A stretch of DNA of 64,000 bases from Allodiplogaster sudhausi (Eukaryota > Nematoda > Chromadorea > Rhabditida > Diplogasteridae): NCBI GenBank assembly GCA_945643635.1, contig CALZFC010000251.1:1399001-1463000 (forward strand), read 5' to 3'. How positions within the stretch are numbered: position 1 is the first letter of the stretch; every line of letters starts with the position of its first letter. A program made the translations under genes and the position numbers. Below are positions 1 to 11,570 of the stretch, piece after piece. Under the pieces are notes generated by a model, which saw only the letters and a list, made by a program, of their open reading frames with translations, searched no databases and was not told the DNA's origin.

Positions 1-492
1 CGGTCAGCTTTCGTCCGCAGCATGTATGTACTTAAAGTGATGCAATGTAGAGAGCCACGTTTCAAAACCGATTTTGCCTGTCTATAATGATAGTTTCATG
101 TGGCTTCAAGAAACCAATGCGCGGTTGAAGACACCAAAAAAGTGACATACCGCCATATTTGACTGGTCAATCACTGCATTAAATTATCTATTTAGGATTT
201 AGGCTATTGCTTATTACTCTTCAATATAAATTTAAATTATTTTCACTCGATGCAAAAATATTTGCATTCAATTTTCCGGCCTTGTAGAATTCCGTACTAT
301 TCTACACATGGGGCACATTCAAACGTTCTGCTGTTTCTCGAAGCCACATGAAGCCAAGGATAAAATAGCCGCCGAATATGAAACAGCCTATTAACTATCA
401 TCATAGATAGGTAAAACCGGTTTTGAAACGCTGGACCCCGACATAGCATCACTATAACTATGTACGTCAGCGCTACGGAGGAAAGCTGACCG
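1..492. mobile_element. Foldback/MITE-like element with long imperfect terminal inverted repeats
   Basis: The left end starts cggtcagctttcgtccgcag and the right end finishes ggaggaaagctgaccg. The inverted match continues inward for roughly 100 bases on each side, through blocks such as gtttcaaaaccg / cggttttgaaac and the ctatcat..atagatag region. The middle is AT-rich and I see no ORF, so this is a non-autonomous foldback element. The right half has a diverged relative near 49390-49560. The left boundary coincides with the window edge, so more may lie outside. Family unknown. Confidence 0.7.
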
Positions 493-1146
493 TTGTGGCC
501 AAAACATGCTCTAATAGTTGCGATGGAATTTCTACTGCTCTAGTAACCATTTGACTAAATTTAATGATTATCTACGAATATATTAAAATCATTATTTTAA
601 AATATATTGCAGTAAATGATCGATTTTATCTTACTGACCCTTCTGCGTCCCAGGCTGAGTGAATGAATTTCGAACTGAGTGCAGCCAGCATCTATGAACA
701 TGAGATAAATTAGAACTAGACCTAAAAGTTAGGGGATGTTCTATAATACAAATAAAATAAAGTTCCCTGAAAAAACCACAAGATCAAACAAATAAAGCAT
801 CTTGTCCAAATATGCTAAACGGTCTATTTGAGTTATTGATTTTTTCTCGATCAATAGTGGACCAATAAAAACAATATTCTACTAACTAAAGTGTGACACT
901 ATGCAGAAACAACCCTGAAAATTTCATAAGCGTTCCTTCACGTAGAAGATAAATGTACATAAAAAAACCAAAATATACACTTTTATTGCACGCTACTGTA
1001 TTAGTCAGGGACTTCGTGGTAGGAGTTTTTTTTCCCTTATGGTCCCCTTTATTTGAAGACGCTACCATCCAGTTGGACCGCGATATGTACATATTGAAAT
1101 TGCACGAAATTGTGTTCAATTTCAAAAATGAAAATGGAAATATGAC

Positions 1147-2603
1147 CTGGCAGGGAGAGTTCCAATCGACTTCTCTGTAGCCATCGACGCATTTAATTGG
1201 TCGGCTCGCGTTTTCAGTCGAGATTGAGAGGATCGAGTCAGCGCAGTGGTCGGCCTGCATCTCCTTTTACGATGGAAAATGATTATATATTTATATAAAA
1301 TTAGCGTTATCAGATGAATATTGAGAATATTGAAGAAGATAAAAAAAATCAAATACATTCGAGCAACGGCAATGTAGGTTCGAGAGCCGATAACCCAATA
1401 TGTCCTCCTGTACGAAGCACGCATTCTCGAAGAGGCTGTCAAGTGTAACATTTAATAGATTTCAAAATGAATTTTAGACCAAATTTCGCCCACCATCTTG
1501 GAATACAAGTATGTATACATAACGGTTACAACGATGCTTATTAAACCTAGACAAAGGAAAGAAAAGAAACCTAGATTTTTAACGATAATCTAAACAATCT
1601 AAATTTCAGAAAGGTATTTCAAAAACTTTGATGCGATAACTTTCACGACAATGACATTTAAGTAGTTTTGTTTTAAAGAAAACGCCACTGACAAGTCAAA
1701 TTCAGACGTTCCAAACGACTCAAGGCCATTCGAACAGCCACTTCGCAGCGTCGCGTCGTCGCCCTCGACCATTTCGGCTGTGCAGTATCGGCATCCGGAC
1801 ATCTAAATCAAGGACGAGTATCAAGACGGAGAACAAATAGACTTAATTACAGTCATTTATGTGTTTACTTCGAAATCTGGTTCCTTGTTCTCGCGCGGCT
1901 CTCTCACAGTACATGTCAGATTGCTTGCCGGTGGTGGCGTGTGTTCGGCCATGTCGTCAAAGTAGTTACACATCGATTCACTATGAGATGGTCAAGGTGA
2001 ACTCAGTTCTGATTAATGCACACTTTAAAAAATTTACATACATAACTTCGGAGATTAACAAGTTCTTCAAACATCAAACTTGCAAAAGCATCGGAGCTCC
2101 TCTGTTGTTGCAGATGACACGTTTTCGTAGCATCCCACGAAGGAGTTAAGGAGGCTGCCAGACATGCAGCCCTTTCAAGTAAGTCGTTTAGAAAGATTAA
2201 AACAATAATAAAAAATCGTAGGAAAATAAAACTAGATAAGAATGCCCACCATGACAGTTCTTGTGTATTTGCTTTGGTAAAACGTATAGGAGTAGCATTT
2301 ATCGCCGCAACAAGTTCCAATCCTTCATTCAGCATCGGATAATATTTTACTTTTCCCTTAGCGCTTCATGCGATTAAAATATGTAAAATATAGGCATAAA
2401 TTATGAAAGTGGAACTGGTATGCATAATGAAAGATAAATTGGAATGTCATATAAAATAGAAATTTAAAGTCTTGGAGGACGAACGCATCCGGATCAACAC
2501 CGTCCCACGAGTAGCAAGAAATCCCGTCGGCAGAATGGATCTCTGCGGCAATAAACAGCAACACCGAGCATAGGCTAGCGAGCGGATGACGCAGAAAAGG
2601 CAT
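1147..2603 (-). CDS. Secreted Cys-rich Ly6/uPAR-like protein, seven exons, 3' end not found
   Basis: I assembled seven minus-strand exons whose GT-AG boundaries keep one reading frame: 2603-2485, 2322-2250, 2171-2080, 1980-1869, 1802-1693, 1435-1357 and 1260-1147 (233 codons). Exon 1 gives a hydrophobic signal peptide (LCSVLLFIAAEIHS) followed by ISCYSWDG. Later exons give CCGDKCYSY, GCMSGSLLNSFVGCYE and RCFCNESMCN. The C-x-C then CN ending is characteristic of Ly6/uPAR three-finger modules. A second Cys-rich block follows (CRYCTAEM, ACFVQEDILGYR, LHCRCSN), so the protein may carry two modules. Secretion or a GPI anchor is inferred. After SPCQ at 1147 no convincing terminal exon is visible, and repeats lie just downstream. 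The exon joins are inference; the Ly6 assignment rests on Cys spacing only. Confidence 0.55.
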
Positions 2604-4100
2604 CTGTATTATCAAGTTGATTTTGTTTTTATAAACCATAAGAATACATTCAGCAGTTATGAGAGTATTAAAGAATGAATACATTGTAACTGTAGCATGC
2701 ACTTTATTTTGGCAATCGCGAATCCGTTGTACGCCTGTGGACCTCCACGTTCAGTTCTAACTTTTAATCAATAATATAAAATGGGCGAGTCCTGAAGGAA
2801 CATTTCCATCTAGTAGGTCCTAAGAGGAGATATCTCTCACATGAATTGTATGCATGTATGTATGTACACATATATCCCAACGGGTGTGTAGGTGAAGCTA
2901 TACATTTTATGCTGGCAAATGAAGATGTTTGAAAAGAGGTGTTGGAAACGTCACTCCGTGCCATTTATGTAAATTGTAGTCTGCCAGCGTTTCAAATAAC
3001 ACTACAATCTCTTAACCGTTATAAGCACTTTTTATTTTAGATGCAAATTGAAAGAGTGAAAAGCTCTGTCGCTTTGCTCCACAGAGTAGCAAATCCAGTG
3101 CGCAGCATCAAACGCCCATACACATATGACGCGATTTACGAGAGTATGAAAATAGCCCGGGAGCCAGCAAAATTTGGTCTTGTTCAAAAAGCTCTTATAT
3201 GTAGGCACTTTTTAACAAGGGGAAACTAATGGATTGAGTCCAGGAGTCTGAAGACTATATTTTAGCTGTGCGAGGGTTAAAACGAGAACCAGGTGAGTCT
3301 AGCAGAAATGATCGTACATTCGCATTCGCTGTTGCGCGCACAACAAAGCAATTCATGAAAATTGTGTCATAAATAGACAAGATTTTGCTTTATAAAGCTG
3401 CTGAAGTTGAATTTGGAAATATTCATATTTACAGTCTCTAGACCTTGGATGGAGAAGCGTCATTCTCTTGTATGGAAAATATTCATCGGTTTTCCATCTG
3501 AAGGTGTAGGGCAAACAATATTCTTTCCAATGAGATATGTCTCAGTTATGAAATGATTCTATTCCAAAACATACCTGCAGCATAACACCGACTGTTGTTC
3601 CCCGCGATGGCTATTGTTGCATAATGATAATAATAATAAGGCAATGCGAGAATGCTTGAAGGAAAAATCACTCATTTTTAATACATGATGTCTGTCCATC
3701 ATACTTGCGCGTATGCATTTCACATTTTGCAGTGCCACTCGTTTTCATTTTGGTTTTTCGCACAGATTTCGTGAATAAAGGTTTGAACATGGCCACACGA
3801 CGTCTTGTGTGGGTTGTTCATCGCCTTCTCGGCCGATGCCCAATACCACGACTGCTAAAGCAGTTGGGGGAGGAGCAGGCTCTCAAGAAGTGCACGCCAA
3901 GGACCAGCAATCCTTCAACAGGAATGCGATCCGACCTTGTGATCCGATTGCTTGTGTCAGAAATGCTTCATTCTTCAACATGACAAATCTTCCCACTTTT
4001 TCCCATTCAAACATTCAATATTCTTCTTCTGACCATGAGTTGTGGAAATACATTTCAGCACGTATCAACGAAATGTGTGTTTCTTTTTATCGCGAACGAT
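2604..4100. other. Intergenic, no supported gene
   Basis: I see no supported gene here. A plus-strand 62-codon ORF at 3041-3229 follows a splice-acceptor-like tattttag but resembles nothing I know. The rest is AT-rich sequence with short simple repeats (gtatgtatgt near 2857 and an aat-rich stretch near 3625). Confidence 0.4.
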
Positions 4101-4129
4101 TGCTGGGCCACTTTAGAGAAGGTAGTAAA

Positions 4130-5470
4130 TAATAGAAATGAAGGTGAGAATGGCCACAAGCGCGATGACAACTGCGGCAGCGATGAAAGTGTACTCGACC
4201 TGTAATTATGCTGACTTTAAAAGTTGTTAAATTATCTTTTTTTATACATAATGTACAGATTCGTTAATAATATGAGAGAAATATAACAAAAACATCCTTA
4301 CTATCAATGAATACATGCGCTACGCTTGGCTCGAGCGTAGTTTTCAGGCGAACATGGCGACTCATTCGTAGTGGAACTGAGAATTCGAAATAAGTTGAAG
4401 TTTGAGAGCTCAACCAAATTTTGCCCAATGCTATAAATAGTGTTTTTATGTATGTAAATCGTGTTTTAATTGCACTCCTAAAGGATTGTGAATTCTCTCT
4501 CATCACCTGGATGTTGTCTGCGGTGCTGTTTCATCCTTGACCGTGGTAGAGCTGAAATAAATTCACAAATACAAAAGTAAATAAGAAACCAAGAAAAGAA
4601 CGTTAATCCATGTTCGCTACAATTTTATTTTTATTATTCAAAATATTAGTTTTTTTGCGTGTTCTCACAAATCACCACCGGCGCAATCGCCAACGTGCAC
4701 GACTTCATTGTTGTCAAAGTAGAGGAGGCCACGACGAAGAGACGGCTCGCCGGTCGCCCAGTAGCTTTCATTCGGATGATTCCACATATTCTTTGCATAG
4801 AACGCGGCAAACTTCCGATGAGCCAAGGCATCCTTATAAGTTTGTACAAAGGCTACTTTGATTCATGTACAGCCAACATTATAAACACTGGGCGTGAAGA
4901 AGCTAAACATTTGACCTCATTGAAGTCATCTCCGACTGCAGTTCCATTCGGGTAGCGAAGCTCAAGCGAGCCAAAGTAGCAGCGTGCGCATTCAGTCTCC
5001 TAAACATTTAGTCTATAAACAGTGGAAGGAACTCGAATATTTTGCTGAATTTCTTTGATTTTGCTTGGGCTGCAAGCGAATTCTCTGGAAAAGGGCTAAT
5101 AACAAACATTTCTGAGCGCATTCGGCGTGAAACAGCCCTGAAACTCTCGCAGAGACACCTTGAATACGTAGTAGACGCTCTTCTTGTGCATTGAAGGGAA
5201 AGCCTTGCTGAAATTCCTTTGTAACAAAAGTTCATGGACAATTCGCTGATATGAATTGTAAAAGTAAAAAAAAAATGCATTCCACCTATTGTCCAGCTGG
5301 ACGACACAATTCCAGGAACCGTCGGCTTCTTCGGCACACTGCGAAATGCACCTTGCCCTACTCTTGTCGTAGTATAGACGACAATATTCAATCTTGCGAG
5401 AATCGACCGTCAGCGTCAGCACGACGAAGAAAGAGAGGAGAGAGAAGCAGACGAAAGGAAAGAAGCCCAT
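4130..5470 (-). CDS. Putative type I membrane protein, unrecognised family, splicing partly unresolved
   Basis: Exon 1 (5470-5286) starts with a strong signal peptide, MGFFPFVCFSLLSFFVVL, then a Cys-containing ectodomain. Exon 2 (5207-5108) and exon 3 (4999-4916, ECARCYFGSLELRYPNG) follow in frame. A further exon near 4855-4680 reads sensibly as MWNHPNESYW .. GLLYFDNNEVVHVGDC. Exon 4553-4509 encodes a Thr-rich stretch. The last exon, beginning at 4199, encodes VEYTFIAAAVVIALV.. and ends in TAA, a clear membrane segment. The first three exons join in frame, but two later junctions (about 4916/4857 and 4509/4199) do not keep phase with any GT-AG pair I found. Either an exon is missing from the model or the gene is damaged. 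N-glycosylation sequons (NES, NGT) fit an extracellular domain. I do not recognise the family. Confidence 0.42.
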
Positions 5471-5529
5471 TGAAGAGAGACGACCGCCTGCCACGAGGGA
5501 AGGTAGCGGGAGTGGATGACGAGTAGGCG

Positions 5530-7015
5530 AAAAAATATATATAACTTCACGTATTGTGACACTTTAATTTGCATATCTTGAAAGTAAGAATGTTTGTTGT
5601 GTAGATAGTGAATATCTACACGTATTGATGCTGCGTGCTTTTTAGTTAACTATGTGAGTTAGTTAACTTATTGTAGTTTGTATTGCCACCTTGGCGCTTT
5701 CGTATTGGCTGTCCTTTGTTTGTATATTAGCATATTAGCTTACGTGAGACTCGCAGATATGTCCTCGCTAGCGAGCTCACATCACTTCTCTCTCATCTTC
5801 TCATCTCAACCGGCGGTCTCCTCTTCTCTCTCTCTGATTGTGAGAAACCTCTCTCCCGCCTTGCCTCGTCTTCACACATTCTACTCTCTGCCTCTCTCGT
5901 GGAAGGACACAACAATGCTAATATGGCTGACCTCATGATGACCGCGTCATATCAATGTACATTGTAATCTCGTTGTTTGATGATGTGACGGGTTGGCAAG
6001 GAATCTAAAGTTTTACTTAATTCTGCAAAGCGGAGCACTCGCCATTAGCGACGGCTTGCGATGCCGCACCCTACATTAACATGCATTTCTGCCAACCGTT
6101 CGCATTGGAATGCTAAACGTCGAATTCCGAATTCCGACACTTATTCCGATACGAATTTCGAATTCCGTTATGAAGACCTTCTTTTTTTGGCAAATGTTTT
6201 TTTCTTCGCAATTTTATCAATTTACATAACACTGCATGCTCTGAGTAACAGGGCATACATGAGGACAATGGAAATGCATTCACTTTTGCTAACTGTTGTT
6301 ATTTTTTTTTGCTTGTATCATTCTACCTAGAGTTTGTTTTTGAATGTTCGTTGATTCGCTACGCGAGTACTTCCCTGAGAGCTCAATCGTATTACTCCGA
6401 GACGCTGCTATACAATGAGGGCTGCAGTTATTGCTGGACAAAAGTTCCTTCGACAGCGTCACTCATAGTCCGGATTTGGTGGTGGTGTAAGACGGAGAGC
6501 GAGCTGTATTAGGCATCGAATTCTTGCTCGGCAAAGTCCAGTTCATCATTCGGAAAGTGCAGCAGATCACAATGATCTGCTTCCCATTATAGGCTTCTCG
6601 TCTAGTTCTCAGTCCACCTCCTTGACATCAAGTCAGTTCCGAAAGAATATCTGCGATGTATGCTTTAACTTGCCCCATATTTTATTGCTTGGCATGAGAT
6701 GTTATATATAAATAATTTTTAATTACATATGCTTTTATTCTGGCAAACGTGAGAGACATTCAAACAATGAAAAAGCGATGAGCACTATAAAATAAGAAAA
6801 TAAGATTTAGTGAATCCATCTTAAACGCTTTATCCTCAACCCGCGTAAATATACCGGCATGAAATTATAACAAGTAGCTCGAAACTAGGTACTACGTTTT
6901 AGCATGAAACATTATACACGAATATGCAGAGGTAGATTACATCAATTATTGCATAAATTTGTTCTAAATATTTTACTTTTGAGAGTATGACGTGCAATTA
7001 CTTTAAAACAGTTTG
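5530..7015. other. Intergenic, no supported gene
   Basis: Mixed AT-rich sequence with CT-rich patches near 5790-5905 and an aattcc-rich motif cluster near 6120-6165. Several 60-90 codon ORFs occur, but none has flanking splice sites or a recognisable domain. Confidence 0.4.
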
Positions 7016-8452
7016 TTACATGAGGACAACTTTGCCACTCGTCGGATGAGTGTCGTTTGTGGCTAAGGCAGAGAGCGGAGCGACCTGGCCGATCTCTTGC
7101 TGCTGTTGTCGCTGATCTCTTCCCTTCGCACTGCTCTTCTTCGTGTCGAGATAGGCGCTCTGATTGTGAGAGAAATGTTTAATTAAACAAACTAATTACC
7201 AAGTTAGTTTAATTAATTCATTTTCTCAGTTGTTTTTTTTTAAATTATTTTTAAAATAACATAATAGAATTTTAATTTTTTAAGTACAGTTATAGCTAAA
7301 ATAGCCAAACCTGCATCCCAGTCACGACGGCATCGTTGAGTTTCGCAAACGCGAGTAGGAAAGGCAGCTTCTCTTCGGACGACTCGCCAAAGTTGAGGCG
7401 CTCCAGGTGGGTGTTGCTGGAATGGCAAAAATATAAATATAAGAAAACTAAAAAAAAAAAAGTAATTCGAGTAAAAAAATTATAATCAAAGAAAAGATAT
7501 AATTTTCATTGACCTACATATTTCGGAAGAGGGTTCGTTGCATTGTGACAGGCGAGAGAAAGAAAGGTAAAAGTACAACAAATAAATATATTATGCATAT
7601 CAGGTGGACTCTAAATGTTTAACATTTAAGACAAACAATATCGTCTTGATAAAATATTAAAATAAGTAAAAAAAAATTCAAAGACCAACAAGTGCTGCTG
7701 CCAGAGGTCGAGGAAGTGCGGCTTGAAGCCGTACTGGAGATAGGCGGCATGGACGTGGCCCATGTGAGCGACTCGTTCGGTGATCTGCTTCTCTGCCAGG
7801 AGATCAACGTAGATCAGCGAGTCGTAGAACGTCATCTGGGCTTGGCTGAAAACGAGTGAAAGAGAGTTGTGCGAGGCTAAAGGTGGTGGACGAGATTTGG
7901 CTTGGCCAATATTTCGAAAACAGTACTTCATTAAAACACGTTTCCTAATTGTCATTAACGGAGTAGTGGAGTAACTGAAGTGGTAACTAAATTTGTGACA
8001 GACACATCTTTTTCGCAATAAATCACCAATAGCTCGCAGGAGACCAACGGCAACAAAAAGTTTTCATATGAAAACACTTTTTTTCTCTCCTACGAAGTGA
8101 ATCAGGTATCGGGAGTATCGGAGAGTGTATGTACATACCACACTAAACGCATGAATACACCACTAACCGCATGAATATAGATAGTTAAGTTAATATACAT
8201 AGATAGATCGCATGAATATAGACTGATATATGTATATAAATGCTCATGGTTCGGCACATACTGATTACATGCATGTTTTCGAAGGCAAAATGAGATACTT
8301 CCTGGTTTTATTTTATTTTTATCATTTCTATCTCTTTCACCTGCATATTTGTGTCATTCTCACTAACATATGTACATATGTTCCCTCTCTCTCTCTCTCT
8401 TTCGTTCTATTTCTTTGTTCCTATTTTGCTCTTTCTCTCTCTTTCTCTCTTT

Positions 8453-8533
<81 letters not shown>

Positions 8534-8541
8534 TTTCTCTT

Positions 8542-8588
<47 letters not shown>

Positions 8589-9644
8589 TTCTCTTTCTCT
8601 CTCTCTCTCTTTCTCTCTCTCAAATGCAAACTTACCATATTCGGTTGAGCTTTGGCCACTTCGTCAAGTCGCGGACGCAGTACATCTGACACGCGATGAT
8701 CTCATTCAGCTTGGGACTCGAGTTGATGCATAAGAGCATTGTCTGAAAAAAAGAGAGAAAGTGAGGGAGAGAGAAAAAGTGAGAAAAACAGAGAGAAACA
8801 GAGAGAGAGAAAGAAAAAGAGAGCGAGAGAGAGAGAAAATAGAAAGAGAGAGAGAAAATAGATATAGAGAGATATCAAATTCACAATTATGTAGAGATTG
8901 CGAACGGAAACGTGAGAGTGCAAAAGTGAGTAAGCATAATTTCTTTGAATAAGTACACTTCACTTTCCGTCTCAGTCAGGTGCGCGCATGTAATTGACAG
9001 ATCTTTACATTCGTTGAACTCTATTATATGCATAAATATCGAATGAGAAGTACTTGCGTTCTTACTTACAATACACACATTGTATTACTATTAATTTCCA
9101 CATTTCGCCAGAAAAAAGCACAGCGAAAATGCAAGAAGAATAAAAAAATCCTATGATTATAGGATCCAGAAACTCAGTTTTCAATTCACGGCTTTTACAT
9201 GACTCTAAGGCGCGAGATCATGTGCTTTGGCGTGGCGCATTATAATGGTATGAAAAATTGCAAAAAAAAGATTACTCGTTTAGATTCATGCTCCTTTAAA
9301 GCAGCAATCGAAACTCACCGTAATCTATTTAAATTTTCTGACCATTTTTCTGATCTCTCTAAATCACTGGCTCAATTGCCAAATGCGTTCGGGCAAAAGG
9401 GTAAAAAAAATTCAAAAGTGAGTTTTTGGCCCTTTTAGAAGAGAATGAATCAGCTCATCACCTTGTGAAAGATGTCCGCCCGCTGAGCTATCAGAGTGTC
9501 TCGAAAGTGTTTCGTGAGGAGGCGGCGATCTTCGTCGGTGAGGACGCCGCGGCGGTCGGAGGACGGTGTCGTCGGCGTGGAACTCCTGACTGCTGAGTCG
9601 GGCGAGACGCGCTGGAGCGACACCGATGACTCGCATAAGCCCAT
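7016..9644 (-). CDS. Globin with predicted N-terminal myristoylation site, five exons, 231 aa
   Basis: Exons 9644-9462, 8742-8636, 7845-7690, 7416-7311 and 7159-7016 join in frame with GT-AG introns and end in TAA. After a Ser/Thr/Pro-rich leader the globin fold begins at [18 protein letters not shown] (A/B helices), followed by [13 protein letters not shown] (C/D). The E-helix reads [15 protein letters not shown], and the F-helix/proximal His is in [11 protein letters not shown]. The H-helix ends in [18 protein letters not shown]. The usual distal E7 His appears to be Gln, a replacement known in nematode globins. The start gives MGLCES: Gly2 and Ser6 fit the N-myristoylation consensus and Cys4 could be palmitoylated, as in membrane-attached globin-X-type proteins. 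A Gln-rich polar tail of about 45 residues follows the fold. The 894-bp first intron is mostly (GA)n. Membrane attachment is inferred. Confidence 0.8.
8384..8876. repeat. (CT)n then (GA)n microsatellites flanking globin exon 2
   Basis: About 235 bases of CT-rich repeat (8384-8620) sit directly downstream of globin exon 2 in the minus-strand sense. A GA-rich tract (8746-8876) sits directly on its other side. The 107-bp exon is thus bracketed by complementary tracts that could pair in the pre-mRNA. Confidence 0.9.
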
Positions 9645-9653
9645 ATCTAGGGT

Positions 9654-9725
9654 AGCTTCTTGGCCTAGAGGTAACGGCTATGACAGCGCGAAAATATGAT
9701 CACGGGTTCGAACCCCTTTAAGTGC
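9654..9725 (+). repeat. tRNA-derived SINE relic
   Basis: An A-box-like tggcctagagg (9661-9671) and a B-box ggttcgaacc (9705-9714) have tRNA-like spacing. The flanks do not form an acceptor stem, so it is a SINE or tRNA relic. It lies within about 100 bases upstream of the globin start codon, which is encoded on the other strand. Confidence 0.6.
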
Positions 9726-9744
9726 GAAGATCGATTTACAACAG

Positions 9745-10550
9745 CAAACAGCAAACAGCATGTGAAAACGAAAATAAATTCATTGCCGTCACGTGGGAAA
9801 TCTACTTTGGCAGGTCGAGATCATAGGGATGAAGTAAGAAGTAACTGAAAAATGTATTCAAGTTTCGGAGTAATTTAGTACATGGCATAAATGCGATTGC
9901 TGCGAGAAGGCTGATTATGAGTGAATGCGCGCAACGAGCTCTCCATAAGGCTTTGGAATCTTGTAACTCCGTGGACTTCTAATATTTCAATGCAACTGAG
10001 TGGCCTGAGTGAACACGAAAACGAATACTTTTCGAGGTGTCTGTATTACGGCTCCTAGGGGTCGAAGAGGCCCGTTATTTGTTATTCGTTTTACGTTCGA
10101 CTTAGCTTAAAGCTATCGAACGCTAATTAGAAGTATACAGTTTGAAAAAGACCAGGGGTAGACTTTATAGTAGGCCAGGGAATCTCATGCGAAATCGTAA
10201 TAGCGTTAGTTGCTCGCTACGCTCGCCCTGACGTCAATGCGAAGTTTGACTTGGGAACAGAACGAGGAAATAAAAACAATTCGGAAAAGGGTGTGAATAG
10301 CTATCCACTATAGCAACAAAAAGTAAATGGTTGTATTGTGAAGAGAATATGAAAAGGAAAACAAATTCATATCCGCCACGTGAAAAAATCCACTTTGGAA
10401 GGTCGAGATCATGGGGATGAAGTTACAAGTAATTGAAAAATGTACTAAAGAGCCGGTTTCAGTTATGGTTAGTATTCATACATACATATATAGTTACAAG
10501 CATAAATGAGAGTGCTGCGAGAAGTTGGGGAGAATGTGCGCTGTAGAATG
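9745..10550 (+). repeat. Direct duplication of about 200 bp
   Basis: Copy 1 at about 9745-9960 and copy 2 at about 10338-10550 share caggtcgagatcat/aaggtcgagatcat, gggatgaagt, aactgaaaaatgta and gctgcgagaag in the same order. They are separated by about 380 bases. No coding content is evident in either copy. Confidence 0.7.
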
Positions 10551-11110
10551 AAATGGAATGGAAGGAATTAGAAGGTGAGAAATCAAGCATAAAAAAGGCA
10601 TATGTAGGCGACATCTGACGTCAAGATAAAGATGAGACATAAACATATCACAACTTCGGATAAAGCACGTGAATAGAGAGAAGGAGTAAGAATGGTAATA
10701 GGTGAAGTGAACCATTTTCATGATTCATGTTCATCTACTAGGCTTTGTTATTTTTCCATGGAACAGGTGCTAGGAATAGCATTTTTTTCGCTATAGTTAT
10801 AACTCATTTTTTATTATGAATGAACCATAACGATCTATTTATTGAGCCTTTCAATATTATTATTACTATTAGATTGTTTTGGAAAGCATATCATTTGTGA
10901 TATCGTGACTAATTTATTCATTCGTCTCTTTAGTAGGTCTGAAGTCTAGCTAATTACTTACAATGACTTGGGCGATTAGAAGCGACTGAACCACAATATA
11001 TGTATGTACTACGTGCCTGAACCGCGCTAACGACAAGTTCCGGATACAGGAGAAATAATTAACGCGATTTAAAAAAAATCGTTAATTTTAAACAACTCTG
11101 TAGTATGCGT

Positions 11111-11163
11111 CGGATATAGTGTAGCCGATTATATATCTTGCATAATCGGCTACACTATATCCG
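11111..11163. repeat. Perfect hairpin, 22-bp arms, 9-nt loop
   Basis: Arm 1 (11111-11132) reads cggatatagtgtagccga.. and arm 2 (11142-11163) is its exact reverse complement, with loop atatcttgc. It lies upstream of the acidic-protein exons. It is too short for a typical pre-miRNA but is exact. Confidence 0.85.
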
Positions 11164-11570
11164 GAGCACACTAGTAAAGCATATATATATAGTTTTTTTT
11201 ACAATGACACGAGAGTTGAATTGTTGAGTTGAAACGCATCTAATGTCCACAGATACAAATGCACTAATACTTTTGCAATATTGTACACCGTTAAATAAAT
11301 AATGAAAAAGTTCATAAAAACTTATTTTTTTACAGTTCATAATCCAGATTTAGAATAATTGAGCCAAATTTGAAAAAGTACAAGGAAGATTCCGGAAGGT
11401 ACTTTTCAAGTGCAAACAAATATTCCAAATTGGGCAATTATGCAAAATATAGCATTTCTCGAGGATTTGGAGAAATGGAGCGATCCCCTTCTCATTTCGC
11501 TTCGTTTCCTGCCCTTCAAGTGGTCGGCCGCAGTCCTCCATCTCTCACTCTCATCGCTCATTTCATCGTC

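Noticed and set aside
8230..8733. ORFs of up to 167 codons full of Ser/Leu/Phe repeats
   Set aside because: They are translations of the CT microsatellite; same for those at 20888-21657, 35144-36327 and 51117-51685.
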